A DNA stretch of 64,000 nt from DATAVB01 sp036267955 (GCA_036267955.1 DATAVB010000118.1:124001-188000), one strand, 5' to 3'; positions 17,485 to 26,879 are shown, counted from the first letter of the stretch. Notes: generated by a model not told the origin, from the letters alone. Translations and numbers: made by a program.

Positions 17485-18471
17485 CTATTTCGTCAGCCCG
17501 GTGTCGGCGAGCCCACCGATGATGCGTTTCTGAAGGAGGAGGAATGCGACGACGGGCGGGATGCTGGCGATCAGTAGAGCGGCCAGGGTGTATTTCACCT
17601 GAATGCTGGACTGCAGGTTGGCCAGGGCGACGCTGATCGGCTGTTTCATCGGATCGGGCAGCGTGATCTTGGGCCAGAGGAAGTCTTTCCAGGATGCGAT
17701 GATGGAGAAGATACAGATCACCGCGATGATGGAGCGTGAGAGCGGCAACACCACGTGCCGGAGGACCTGCGCCGAGTTGGCGCCGTCCATCCGTGCGGCG
17801 TCGATGAGTTCAGCCGGGATTTGATCGAAGAAACGCTTCAACAGATAGAGGTTGAACGCGTTGGCGGCTTCTGGCAGCCAGACGGCGAATCTACTGTTGA
17901 TGAGGTTCAGGTGGACGATCGGTATATGAACGATGGTGACGTAGGTCGGAATGAAGATGATCGTCGCCGGTACGAAGAGGGTGGCCAGGATCAGGCCCAG
18001 CCAGATCCGGTGGCCGGCGGGCCGGATGATGGACAATGTGTATGCGCCGGTGACGGCGATGACGAGTTGCGCCAGCAGGGTCCCCCCGGCCAGCAGAATT
18101 GTGTTGTACATGAACTTTCCGACCTGCAGCCGACTCCACGCGTAGCTCAGGTTCGACCACTCGGCGTGACCGGGGAACAGGGTCGGTGGGGTCCGCACGA
18201 GTTCCGGGGTGGACTTGAGTGATCCCGTGACCAACCAGTACAGCGGCCCCAACGCGACCACCGCCAAGGCGGCGGTGAGAACACCGAATGCGATCCAGTA
18301 GCGGATCCTGACCGCGCGCCGGGAAAGGCTCAGCGGGGAGGTGATCGTGCGTTCGGCGGTCGCCGTCGCATCACGCCGACCCCGTCGCCGCGTGCGCGGC
18401 GACGGCACGGTGCCGGTGGAATCTTGGCTATCCACCGCTGATTGAGGGCTTAGATCGATTGAGTTGGTCAT
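17485..18471 (-). CDS. Carbohydrate ABC transporter permease (MalG type)
   Basis: The protein is 328 aa. ATG 18471 overlaps the stop of the preceding permease by ATGA. A long hydrophilic N-terminus (about 55 residues, basic RTRRRGRRDATA) precedes six membrane helices. The EAA loop reads ELIDAARMDGANSAQVLRHV, the coupling site for the ATPase. The C-terminus ends RIIGGLADTGLTK as in MalG homologues. No ATPase gene is in this operon, so a shared MsiK-type ATPase encoded elsewhere is likely, as known for actinobacterial CUT1 systems. Confidence 0.9.
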   Translation of the reverse strand: MTNSIDLSPQSAVDSQDSTGTVPSPRTRRRGRRDATATAERTITSPLSLSRRAVRIRYWIAFGVLTAALAVVALGPLYWLVTGSLKSTPELVRTPPTLFPGHAEWSNLSYAWSRLQVGKFMYNTILLAGGTLLAQLVIAVTGAYTLSIIRPAGHRIWLGLILATLFVPATIIFIPTYVTIVHIPIVHLNLINSRFAVWLPEAANAFNLYLLKRFFDQIPAELIDAARMDGANSAQVLRHVVLPLSRSIIAVICIFSIIASWKDFLWPKITLPDPMKQPISVALANLQSSIQVKYTLAALLIASIPPVVAFLLLQKRIIGGLADTGLTK

Positions 18472-19367
18472 TCCGACCACCGCCTGGTGAGTGCGAGATA
18501 GACAACGGTAAGTAGACCGAGCACCGCAGCCAGGATCACGCTGAGTGCGGCCGCGGCGCCGTAGTTGTTGTCGACGAACGCATAGTTGTAGATCTGCAGA
18601 ACGACCGTCGTGGTGGAGTTGGTCGGACCACCGTCGGTCATGACATATGGCTCGGTGAACACCTGCATCGTGCCGATGACCTGCAAGAGGAGCATCACCA
18701 GCAGGATGAACCGCATCTGCGGCATCGTGATGTGCCAGAGCCGCCGGAAGAACCCGGCTCCGTCGAGTTCGGCGGCTTCGTACAGCCTTCCAGAGACACC
18801 TTGCAGGGCAGCGACGTAGATCAACGCGGTGCCGCCGAACCCGGCCCAGGTCGCCTCTAGCACGAGCGAGACCATGGCACTACCCGAGGACTGTATCCAC
18901 TGCGACGTCGGCAGATGGAGGGCTCTCAGCATCTCGTTGAACAGCCCGCTGCTGGGGTCGTAGAACCACTGCCACATCAGGACAGACACCACCGGTGGCA
19001 GCACGACCGGGAGATAGATCAAGACTCGGAGGAATCCCTGCCAATGGCGCATCTCGCTGAGCCACACCGCGACGACGAGCGGTACTGCGTAACCGAACAG
19101 CAGGCCGAGGAGGACGAATTCGCCGGTGTTCTTCCACGCGGTGGTGAACATCCCGTCGTCGAGCACGGTGCGGAAGTTGGTGAGTCCGGACCAGGTGGCG
19201 GAGCTGACCAGGTTGTCATTCTGGAAAGCCAGAATGATGCCGCGGACCAACGGATACCAGGAGAATAGGCCGAAAATCAGTAGCGTGGGTAGGAAGAATG
19301 CATAGCCACGCAGGGGTCTGCGCAATGACCGTGTTGCCAAACCACGGCCGGCCAGGGTGCCTGTCAT
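18468..19367 (-). CDS. Carbohydrate ABC transporter permease (MalF type)
   Basis: The protein is 299 aa. ATG 19367 has AAGGA about 11 bases upstream. Six hydrophobic helices are seen, starting YAFFLPTLLIFGLFSWYPLV. The EAA loop reads LYEAAELDGAGFFRRLWHIT, followed by the typical MPQMRFILLVMLLLQVI. It is the second gene after the binding protein and overlaps MalG by four bases. Together they form the membrane pore of a CUT1-type oligosaccharide importer. Confidence 0.92.
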   Translation of the reverse strand: MTGTLAGRGLATRSLRRPLRGYAFFLPTLLIFGLFSWYPLVRGIILAFQNDNLVSSATWSGLTNFRTVLDDGMFTTAWKNTGEFVLLGLLFGYAVPLVVAVWLSEMRHWQGFLRVLIYLPVVLPPVVSVLMWQWFYDPSSGLFNEMLRALHLPTSQWIQSSGSAMVSLVLEATWAGFGGTALIYVAALQGVSGRLYEAAELDGAGFFRRLWHITMPQMRFILLVMLLLQVIGTMQVFTEPYVMTDGGPTNSTTTVVLQIYNYAFVDNNYGAAAALSVILAAVLGLLTVVYLALTRRWSE

Positions 19368-19421
19368 GAGATCTCTAGTCCTTCCAACGCGGAGGTGCGC
19401 CGTATCCGTTGTGGCCGGATG

Positions 19422-20804
19422 TCAGCTGCCGCTGGAGATGGCGGTCGTGGCCTGTCCTGCCGCCGACTGAAGCGCGCTTCGCGGATCCGCACCCTGCTTG
19501 GTGAGGACCTGTTGTACAGCCGAGTCAAGCGCCTTGTAGACCAGTTGTGCTGACACCGGCGGTTCCGGCTGAAGCTTCACGGTCTTGAGCCAGGAACCGT
19601 AGCTGCGGTAGTTGTTCACCGGCGCGTTGATATAGGAATTTTCGGCGTTGAGATAGCGCTGCTGGAGAGATCCGCTGAACAGCGGAACCGCCGGGACGCC
19701 GATGTAGGTCGTCTTGTCCTTGGCCTGAGCGGCGAAGACCCGCTTGGCTGCCGAGCTGTCGGTGTAGGAACGCAGGTACTCGTACTGGACCCACTGCAGG
19801 GCAGCCTTGATCTGAGCCGGGGTGTCCTTAGGGTTGAACATCTCCATACTGCCACCGGCGAGGGTCGAGTTGCCGCCCTGCTGCGGGTAGGAGCTCAACC
19901 CGAAGTCCTTGAGGTTGCCGCCGTACTGGGTGACGACGGTGTTGATGTTGTCGCCGGCTGCGGTGTACATACCGAGCTGGCCGGCTGCCATCTGTTTTTC
20001 CACGTCAGCAGCGGTCTGCAGGCCTTTGGATCCCATCGAGTGGTCGGTCCAGTGCATGTCATGCAGCAACTTCAGCACCTGAATGGATTTCGCGTTGGGG
20101 AAGTTTGCGGCGTATTTCCCGTTCTTCTTCGTCTCCATCAGGTTGCCGAAGCTGTAATTCATCATCGTGAAGTACCAGCCGCCGTAGTTGTCCTCGGTCG
20201 GCATGTTGAATCCCACGATGTTCTTGCTGAGTGCCGAGATCTTCTTGGCGTCTGCGCGGACGTCATCCCAGGTCGTCGGCGGCTTGTTTGGATCGAGCCC
20301 GGCCCGAGTGAACAGGGTCCTGTTGTAGATCAGACCTTCGGCGTAGCCCGCAGTCGGTACACCGTACGTCTTGCCGCTGCTCTGACCGATGCTCAAGAGC
20401 TTCGGATTCGCCGACTTCACGCTCGGGACCACGGACAGATAGGGCGTGATGTCCGCTGCCTGATGCCGCGAGATCAGTTTCTGCGGCTCGGTGAACGGAA
20501 CGTAGAAGACATTCTCCAACTGGCCGCTTGCCAGGCGCGGCGCAAATGTGTCAGCGCTCCAGACATATTCGCTGGGTACAACCTTTATCTTTCCTTTATG
20601 GAGTGTGTTGAAGGCTGCGACATCAGCGAGAAACTGTTTGCGGCCAGCCGGGTTGGCCTGTTTGGTCGGCAGGCCGTCCACTTTGATGGTCACCAAACCT
20701 GAGCTGCTGCCGGTCCCGCCGCCGGAACAGCTGGCCAGGCCGGCCCCGACGATCGCTGATATGCCGACCACCGCACATGTACGTACAAACGATGCCCGAA
20801 TCAT
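19422..20804 (-). CDS. Extracellular sugar-binding lipoprotein (CUT1 ABC)
   Basis: The protein is 460 aa, from ATG 20804 with a weak upstream ribosome site. A lipoprotein signal ends at the lipobox GLASC (Cys near residue 26), followed by a Gly/Ser linker, so it should be anchored outside the membrane. The body has family-1 solute-binding features: LASGQLENVFYVPF, YGVPTAGYAEGLIYNRTLF and PTTWDDVRADAKKI. It leads the operon binding protein-permease-permease-glycosidase. A candidate operator lies about 155 bp upstream (20960-20973). The ligand is probably an oligosaccharide released by the neighbouring glucanase (inference). Confidence 0.9.
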   Translation of the reverse strand: MIRASFVRTCAVVGISAIVGAGLASCSGGGTGSSSGLVTIKVDGLPTKQANPAGRKQFLADVAAFNTLHKGKIKVVPSEYVWSADTFAPRLASGQLENVFYVPFTEPQKLISRHQAADITPYLSVVPSVKSANPKLLSIGQSSGKTYGVPTAGYAEGLIYNRTLFTRAGLDPNKPPTTWDDVRADAKKISALSKNIVGFNMPTEDNYGGWYFTMMNYSFGNLMETKKNGKYAANFPNAKSIQVLKLLHDMHWTDHSMGSKGLQTAADVEKQMAAGQLGMYTAAGDNINTVVTQYGGNLKDFGLSSYPQQGGNSTLAGGSMEMFNPKDTPAQIKAALQWVQYEYLRSYTDSSAAKRVFAAQAKDKTTYIGVPAVPLFSGSLQQRYLNAENSYINAPVNNYRSYGSWLKTVKLQPEPPVSAQLVYKALDSAVQQVLTKQGADPRSALQSAAGQATTAISSGS

Positions 20805-20959
20805 TGGCTACCTCATTTTCCGGCGTGCCAGCTCCCACGAAATTCGGACAGCACAAGACAGCTTCCGTCAGTCGGAGTGGCGCGCCATAGCGTCTCGTCG
20901 CCCGCGATCGATGCCACCGGGGGTTCATCGGTGCGGTATCGTCCAGAAATCTACGGCTA

Positions 20960-20973
20960 ACATGTTAATATGT
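20960..20973 (-). promoter_or_regulatory. Candidate operator of the glucan locus, copy 1
   Basis: The imperfect dyad ACATGTTAATATGT lies between the binding-protein gene and the divergent regulator. On the minus strand it reads ATTGACATATTAACATGT, nearly the same 18-mer as 22225-22242 upstream of the GH16 gene (15 of 18 identical). The TTGAC part may also be the -35 box of the operon promoter. Confidence 0.6.
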
Positions 20974-21056
20974 CAATCCTCGGAGTGGTTGTCTGACTCG
21001 TTGTCGGGCCGGGCGCCGCACCCGGGAAAGCGCGGGCGACCGAAGGACGGAGACAG

Positions 21057-22181
21057 GTGAAATCTGAGCGAGACACGGGGCCGCCCGTCTACCAGCAGAT
21101 CAAGAGCACGCTGCGCCAAGAGATCAGCGGCGGCCATTACCCACCGGACAGCGCGTTCATTACGCAGCGCGCGTTGTGCGAACGGTTCGGCGTCAGCAAC
21201 ACCACCGCCGTACGCGTCCTCAACGATCTGGTGGGCGAAGGCCTGCTGGTGAGGCGTCGTGGCCTTGGGACCTTCGTCGCTGAGCGTACGACGGCCGAAC
21301 GAGGCGTCGAACGCGTAATTTCGTGCATACTGCACGGCCTTCAGGATTCCTATGTGGCGCAGGTGCTCAGCGGTGTGGAATCGGTTTGCAATGAGTTGGG
21401 ATACCGGCTTCTTCTGACCGACACCGGCGAGTCAGCACACCGCGAGGAAGAGGCATTGCGTCACGCCCAGAGAGCCGGCGTGGATGGCGTGGTGCTCTAT
21501 CCGGTGGAGGGCCGCGGTCACGCCGGCGTGCTCAGCGACCTGCGAAGCCAGGACGTACCCGTTGTCATGATTGACCGCTACCGGCCGGACGTCATCTGTG
21601 ACGCCGTCACGGTTGACAACGACGACGTCGGATATCAACTCACCAAGGGGCTGATCGCCCTCGGACACGAGCGCATCGCGACGCTCTGGAGCGAGACCGA
21701 CTGCACCAGCGTGCACGAACGACTGGCCGGTCATATCCGCGCGCTCCGCGAGAACGGGTTGCCCATCCGGTCAGAGTTCACGGCGCTGCGCCGTTATTGG
21801 CCTACTGACGAGCACGCTCGCCAGCTGCAGTTGCAGCATCTCATCGAGCTTCCCGAGCCGCCGACTGCAATGCTGTGCTCCAACGGTTACGTGGTCGCAG
21901 CGGCAGTCCACGACCTGATCGCACTCGGAGTCGCGGTTCCGGACACGATCGATATCGCCGGGATGGACGACGCCGGCCCTTATAACCTGCTGCCACTTAC
22001 TGTGCTGTGTGCATCCCTTCCATCGAAAGAGTTGGGCCGGCAGGCGGCCCAGCTCCTCAACAGCCGCCTCAGCAGCGCTGACGCGTTGGGAGCCACCGAG
22101 CGGGTCATCTTGCCCGTGACGATCCGGAACCGGCAGTCGACCGCGGCGCACCTACGGGCGGTCAGCACGTCCGATATCTAG
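21057..22181 (+). CDS. GntR-type HTH / LacI-type sensor transcription regulator
   Basis: The protein is 374 aa, starting at GTG 21057 behind GGACGGAGA. Residues about 8-75 form a GntR winged helix (YQQIKSTLRQEISGGHYPP, then QRALCERFGVSNTTAVRVLN). From about residue 85 it is a periplasmic-binding-protein-like sensor as in LacI or AraR (GVDGVVLYPVEG, VVMIDRYRPDVICDAVTVDN and IDIAGMDDAGP). Such hybrids repress sugar genes until a sugar is bound. It is encoded divergently from the transporter and just ahead of the GH16 gene, with the same 18-bp element in both promoter regions, so it is probably their shared local regulator. Confidence 0.9.
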   Translation: MKSERDTGPPVYQQIKSTLRQEISGGHYPPDSAFITQRALCERFGVSNTTAVRVLNDLVGEGLLVRRRGLGTFVAERTTAERGVERVISCILHGLQDSYVAQVLSGVESVCNELGYRLLLTDTGESAHREEEALRHAQRAGVDGVVLYPVEGRGHAGVLSDLRSQDVPVVMIDRYRPDVICDAVTVDNDDVGYQLTKGLIALGHERIATLWSETDCTSVHERLAGHIRALRENGLPIRSEFTALRRYWPTDEHARQLQLQHLIELPEPPTAMLCSNGYVVAAAVHDLIALGVAVPDTIDIAGMDDAGPYNLLPLTVLCASLPSKELGRQAAQLLNSRLSSADALGATERVILPVTIRNRQSTAAHLRAVSTSDI

Positions 22182-22224
22182 CGCTGGTCGGGGAAGCAGT
22201 TACCTCCGCCAGGTCGTGTGCGCT

Positions 22225-22242
22225 ATTGACCCATTAACGTGT
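22225..22242 (+). promoter_or_regulatory. Candidate operator of the glucan locus, copy 2
   Basis: ATTGACCCATTAACGTGT matches the reverse strand of the element at 20960-20977 in 15 of 18 positions. It is located about 190 bp before the GH16 start, in the gap after the regulator gene. Confidence 0.6.
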
Positions 22243-22430
22243 CGATGGATACGCTACGGTCACGTGGTGATGGACAGGTTCGCGTCCCACGCATAGCGAG
22301 TCTGGATGGATTCAACAGACGCATCGGCGCTGCTTTCACCCCCTGAAGTTCCCGGTCCCCGCGACTCCTGTCCATCGCCTCCGTGGAACTGCCTCAGTCT
22401 CCGTGCAATCCTTAATCGGAAGGATTTCTC

Positions 22431-24215
22431 ATGAGCCAAGGAATCTCTCGTAGGAATGTGCTACGCGCCGGCAGCCTGATGGCGGCGGGTGCGGTGGTAG
22501 CAACGGGCACCACACGGACTGCTCTTGCAGCTACGCCGGCGGGACACGGAGGGCGGATCGGGTCTGGCCCCTACCGGATCACATCGGCATATGCGACGTT
22601 GACCCGGTCAACTCCGGACGCGGACAAAACCAAGTGGGAGAATATCTGGCTTTCGCCGGGCGACGGAGATGGCCAGGTCGCGGACGCTGTCAGGATCTAC
22701 GGGGGGAAGGGCTGCTGGTCGACGTACACCACGCCCGTCGGCAACGACTTCATCTACGTCGGGGTCGATACGGACTTCAAACCAGCTACGCCCGGCGGCA
22801 GCGCCCTGGTCAAGGTCAACTACTTCGATGCTGGACCCGGCCACTTCACGATCCACTATGCCTCCCGAACCAATGCCTACACCACGGCGGACGTGGTGCG
22901 GCTGGTAGGCGGCAACGTATGGCGCACCCATCTCTTCACACTGTCGAACGTGAATTTCGCCGGTCAGCAGGCTCTGGGTGCGGATTTCCGGATCAGCTCC
23001 TGGGACACATCGTTCGGGCGGTCACAGACCGATGTCGCCGTGTCAGACGTGGCGGTCTCTTTTGCCGACTTCTATCCTCGCTATCATCTCAGCGTCGTCG
23101 CACCCGACATTGGCGCAGACGTGCGGGGCCTGGTGCCGATCAGATTCTATGCGCCGGGAATGAAGAATGTGGAGGCCTACACCCAGCACCGGCCCGACGA
23201 CGGCAATCCGAACCCTGGCTATGGTGGCTATCAGAGGCTGGTGCAGCGCGTCGTGCCGGACCCGGATACCGGTCTGGCCACGATCCGTTTCCCAGCCGAC
23301 GACTACCCTCGTGGGCCACTGACAATGGTGATCAACGCATGGGACGCCCCGGCCGGAGACAACAACTTCACCCATTCAGATACCTTCTACCTGCAGCTCT
23401 ACAACGACAGCGGCGTCCCTTACCAAGAGGGCGCTCCAGTTGGTGCACCACCACAGGCTGCGGGAATGGCCCTTGCCTATCAGGATGACTTCAACCGACC
23501 GCTGTCCATATCGCTGACCGGTGCCGGAACGCGCTACTCCGCTCAGAAACCGGATCTGTCCGAGCCCACCGGTGGAGGCGAATTCGGGGACGCGATCTTC
23601 GTCGACCCGGACGGACCGTACAACCCCTTCGCGATCAGCGGAGAGAACTATTTGCGCATCCGCAGCGTGCGCACACCGGACGGTTTCGTGGATTCGCGTG
23701 GCTGGGACCGCGTCCACTTCGGCGGGCTCCTGTCCTCGCTGCGGTTCGACCGTTCCGGCGTCGCGGTGCGATACGGCTATTTCGAGGCCCGAATAATGGC
23801 CCCTGGAGGTAATGGAACCTGGCCTGCGTTCTGGCTGCTGCCACAAACGGACAATCCTGCAGGGGATGTCGAGGTTGACATCACCGAACTCTACGGAAAT
23901 AACGTAGCCGTCTCCCGCGAGACCTACCACATATGGTCGAATCCCGCGACCGGCGAGGGCACCGCGACCACTCTTGCCGCAAACAACCCCACCTTTACCG
24001 GCTGGCACGTCTATGGCGCCAAAGTGACGCCCACCGAAACGATCTGGTATGTCGACAATGTCGAGGCGTTCCGGCAGCCGACGGCCGCGCAAGGCGACGC
24101 CCCGATGTTCTTCATGCTCAACCTCGCCCTCGGCTCAGGTTGGCCAGTAAACCTCACGACCAAATATAACGACCAGGTCGATTTTTACGTCGACTACGTT
24201 CGAATATTCAGCTAG
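22431..24215 (+). CDS. Secreted GH16 beta-glucanase with Tat signal and N-terminal accessory region
   Basis: The protein is 594 aa, from ATG 22431 with GGAAGGA upstream. The twin-arginine signal is ISRRNVLRAGSLMAAGAVVA, cleaved near TALAAT. Residues about 40-340 form an accessory region with Tyr/Asp-rich beta strands that I cannot assign. Residues about 345-594 are a GH16 jelly-roll. The catalytic motif ExDxxE is E481-V-D483-I-T-E486, fully conserved, flanked by YGYFEARIMAPGGNGTWPAF. GH16 enzymes cut beta-1,3 or mixed-linkage glucans, laminarin or galactans. With the divergent importer and glycosidase it makes a compact polysaccharide-use locus. Confidence 0.88.
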   Translation: MSQGISRRNVLRAGSLMAAGAVVATGTTRTALAATPAGHGGRIGSGPYRITSAYATLTRSTPDADKTKWENIWLSPGDGDGQVADAVRIYGGKGCWSTYTTPVGNDFIYVGVDTDFKPATPGGSALVKVNYFDAGPGHFTIHYASRTNAYTTADVVRLVGGNVWRTHLFTLSNVNFAGQQALGADFRISSWDTSFGRSQTDVAVSDVAVSFADFYPRYHLSVVAPDIGADVRGLVPIRFYAPGMKNVEAYTQHRPDDGNPNPGYGGYQRLVQRVVPDPDTGLATIRFPADDYPRGPLTMVINAWDAPAGDNNFTHSDTFYLQLYNDSGVPYQEGAPVGAPPQAAGMALAYQDDFNRPLSISLTGAGTRYSAQKPDLSEPTGGGEFGDAIFVDPDGPYNPFAISGENYLRIRSVRTPDGFVDSRGWDRVHFGGLLSSLRFDRSGVAVRYGYFEARIMAPGGNGTWPAFWLLPQTDNPAGDVEVDITELYGNNVAVSRETYHIWSNPATGEGTATTLAANNPTFTGWHVYGAKVTPTETIWYVDNVEAFRQPTAAQGDAPMFFMLNLALGSGWPVNLTTKYNDQVDFYVDYVRIFS

Positions 24216-24393
24216 AGCCTGGGTCTGTCGCTGGCTTTTCTGCCAGTAGGTTACAGGTGGCGCACGCCGAATAATGGACGCACCTGATCCGGCCGTCGGC
24301 GAGCTGGATCACTCGGTCGGCGTGCGCGATTATGCCGCCGGCGTTACGCGCGTGGACTGCCGCCGGGACGCCGTGGGTCACGTCCGACGCCCA

Positions 24394-25452
24394 TCAGGGG
24401 TGGATCTGGGAATCGACGCCGAGGTCGAGGCGAACCGATTCGAGGATGACGAACACGGTGCTGGCGGTGTAGACGTCGGCGGCGGCGAGTACACCCGTGT
24501 ACTTCTTGATGACCGGCGCGGCCGCGTAGTCGACCTGTGCGGCTTGATAGGTCTTGACCGCGGCCCAGGCGTTGTTGCCGTATTTGGCGAAGAACGGGGT
24601 CGGGTCGACCGTGACCAGTGCCTGCTTGACGCCGTTGACGATGTCGGTCACGTACTGCTCGTAGACGACCATGTCGTGACGGGTGCCGAGCCTGCCCATG
24701 TGGCCGCCGATGAAGTGCCGCCACGGGTATGCCATGGCGTTCGCCGGGGCGGCAATGGAGCCGGGGACGTCCTCGTTGAGGTTGAAGCTGTCGAATGGCA
24801 CCCAGCCGGGCAGGTTGATGTCGACCAGCATGAGTGTGTCGTGGTTCGGGAAGTGGATGTAGCTGTTGTCGGGGGTGTGGTTGGTGCCGTGCCACGCAAG
24901 GTTGATTCGCTCCCCGCCGACGCGGAGCGTGTGGCGGGTCTCGAAGACGAGATCGGGCACCGGTCGGGTCGGGTCGTTGTCCCTGATCAGCAGCCGCTTG
25001 GTCTCGATGTGTCCGACCCGCGTCACCTGCCGGCCGAACAATGCCGAGCCGCCGAGGTGGTCGGCATGGTGGTGCGAGTAGACGAGGTGAGTGACCTTGT
25101 TGGAGACGCCGTTGGCGGACGCGATCTGGTTGATGGCGCGTTGCAGGTTGTGCCCGATGGTGGGCGGGGCGTCGAACAGCACGACGCCATCTCTGGTGGT
25201 CAGGAACGCCGCCTGGTAGGTGCCGTCGGTGACCCAGTAGAGGTTTCTCTTCACCCGCCCGACGTAGTAGCCCTGTGTGTTGAGGGCCGGGCCGAGCGCG
25301 GATGGCGGAATCGGCGCATAGTCGGGCAACGTGTCGTCGGCCGAAGCCGGGTCGGTGAGGGCACCGCCGATCACGGTGGCGACCGCGGGTACCGCCGCAA
25401 GCGCAGCGCTGCGTTTGAGGAACAGCCGGCGGTTTGTGGGATGGGATGGCAT
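24394..25452 (-). CDS. MBL-fold metallo-hydrolase, exported
   Basis: The protein is 352 aa. ATG 25452 has GGAAAGGA upstream. The N-terminus (TNRRLFLKRSAALAAVPAVA) is a Tat-like signal cleaved near PASADD. The metal site HxHxDH is H127-H-H129-A-D131-H132. Further metal-ligand candidates lie in TNHTPDNSY and MLVDINLPG. It is the third gene of a minus-strand run after an isochorismatase-like hydrolase and an SDR (gaps 61 and 37 bp), headed by a CTACCCCAGGGA-type element. The substrate is unknown. Confidence 0.85.
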   Translation of the reverse strand: MPSHPTNRRLFLKRSAALAAVPAVATVIGGALTDPASADDTLPDYAPIPPSALGPALNTQGYYVGRVKRNLYWVTDGTYQAAFLTTRDGVVLFDAPPTIGHNLQRAINQIASANGVSNKVTHLVYSHHHADHLGGSALFGRQVTRVGHIETKRLLIRDNDPTRPVPDLVFETRHTLRVGGERINLAWHGTNHTPDNSYIHFPNHDTLMLVDINLPGWVPFDSFNLNEDVPGSIAAPANAMAYPWRHFIGGHMGRLGTRHDMVVYEQYVTDIVNGVKQALVTVDPTPFFAKYGNNAWAAVKTYQAAQVDYAAAPVIKKYTGVLAAADVYTASTVFVILESVRLDLGVDSQIHP

Positions 25453-25489
25453 GGTCGTCCTTTCCGGACGTGCGACGGGAACGGGGCTT

Positions 25490-26185
25490 TCAGGCGCCAT
25501 AGGCCTGCACGACCGCGCCGCTGACCGGCATGGCGGCGGCACTGACGAGGTAGCCGATGGCGTCGGCGATCGCGTCGGGCGAGACCGCGTGCGCCAGTAG
25601 GTCGGGGGACAGATAGGGCCTGTTCTTGGCCGTATCGATGAGTTGCGGCGCCACCGCGTTCACCCGGATCCCGAGCGGGCGTAATTCCAGATCGAGCACG
25701 CGGGTGAGGTGGACCAGGGCCGCCTTGCTGACGCTGTAGGCGGCCATACCGGCGGTTGGTTCCAGCCCTGGGCGGGCGGCCACGTGCACGATGGCACCCG
25801 AACCACGTTCCCGCATGTACGGGGCCACGGCCTGGGTCAGCCAGAGCGCCGTGCCCGTGTTGACGTCGAACATCAGCCGCAGATCGGCGGGTGTGGCTTC
25901 GAGCGCCGCACCCTGGTGATAGGTGCCGATGGTGTTGACCAGCACCTCAGGCGGACCGACCTCGACCGCGACCCGGTTGACGAGGCTTCTGGCCATTGTC
26001 GGGTCGGTCGGGTCGCCCACGTAGTAACGGATGTGGTCGGGCAGCTCTTTGAGTCCCAGCTCGCTGCGGTCGATACCGGCCACCGTGAATCCGGCGGCGG
26101 TCAGCTTCCCGACCGTGGCGCGGCCCAGGTCGCCACCGGCGCCGACCACGATCGCCACCCCGTTACTGGTCGGGGGGTCAGTCAT
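25490..26185 (-). CDS. SDR family oxidoreductase
   Basis: The protein is 231 aa and starts at ATG 26185 behind AGGAGC. The nucleotide motif is VGAGGDLGRA (residues 14-23), and Asp39 in GIDRS suggests NAD(H) preference. The catalytic Tyr150-xxx-Lys154 is present (YSVSK), but the usual Ser position in the preceding strand reads VHVAARPG, so Ser appears replaced by Ala. The C-terminus is typical of quinone-type SDRs (AMPVSGAVVQAYGA). It is the middle gene of the isochorismatase-SDR-MBL run. The substrate is unknown. Confidence 0.85.
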   Translation of the reverse strand: MTDPPTSNGVAIVVGAGGDLGRATVGKLTAAGFTVAGIDRSELGLKELPDHIRYYVGDPTDPTMARSLVNRVAVEVGPPEVLVNTIGTYHQGAALEATPADLRLMFDVNTGTALWLTQAVAPYMRERGSGAIVHVAARPGLEPTAGMAAYSVSKAALVHLTRVLDLELRPLGIRVNAVAPQLIDTAKNRPYLSPDLLAHAVSPDAIADAIGYLVSAAAMPVSGAVVQAYGA

Positions 26186-26246
26186 TGGCTGCTCCTGTTG
26201 TGAGATGCGCTGCGTTATTACTGAGGAGGGCGCCCACGTTCGCGGG

Positions 26247-26879
26247 TCAGGCGGGTGCCAGCAGCCGGGTGGTCAGCACGATGTCGACGATGTCGGGCAC
26301 GGTGTCGACACGCGCCCAGTCCCGTTGCAGCTCACACGCCAGGGACACCCAGCTGATCGGCTGCGCGCCGGCCTGGGTGATTCGTTCAAGTCCGGCTCGG
26401 TGTGCCTCTGGCGAGGTACCTCCGACGGCATCCACCACCGGGTACACCTCAAACCCTTCGCGAAGTGCATCCAATGCGGGGAACGCCAGGCACACCTCGG
26501 TCCACAGCGCGGTCATGATCAGTTTCTTGCGGCCCGTTGCCTGCACCGCTTCGCGGAATTCGTCGTTCTCCCACGAGTTGATCTCTGATCGGTCTATCTC
26601 GACGTTCTCGGCAAGAACTGCCTTGAGCTCGGGGATGGTCGGCGCCTGTCCCCGCCCCTTGACCCCCACTGTGGACAGCACGACCGGGAGGTCGAAGGTC
26701 TTGGCGAGCCGGGCTACCGATGCGATGTTGTCGGTGAGGAGTTGGTGGTCGATCGACGTGACGGTCTGGATCTGACTGGGCTGGTAGTCGATGACGATCA
26801 GGGCCGCGTTCTGCGGGCTGAGCAGATGGTCGGTGACAGGATCTCGCGGGGATGGAGTGGAGGTGGTGTGTGAGGTCAT
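26247..26879 (-). CDS. Isochorismatase-like cysteine hydrolase (YcaC type)
   Basis: The protein is 210 aa and starts at ATG 26879. The catalytic triad of the family is readable: Asp31 (LIVIDYQPSQ), Lys118 or Lys119 (TGRKKLIM) and Cys130 (LWTEVCLAF). Family members hydrolyse amides or related bonds; the YcaC branch has no settled substrate. It heads a three-gene operon, and a CTACCCCAGGGA-type element lies 31 bp upstream. A truncated relative with the same DCQPSQ motif and its own copy of the element exists at 33930-34046. Confidence 0.88.
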   Translation of the reverse strand: MTSHTTSTPSPRDPVTDHLLSPQNAALIVIDYQPSQIQTVTSIDHQLLTDNIASVARLAKTFDLPVVLSTVGVKGRGQAPTIPELKAVLAENVEIDRSEINSWENDEFREAVQATGRKKLIMTALWTEVCLAFPALDALREGFEVYPVVDAVGGTSPEAHRAGLERITQAGAQPISWVSLACELQRDWARVDTVPDIVDIVLTTRLLAPA

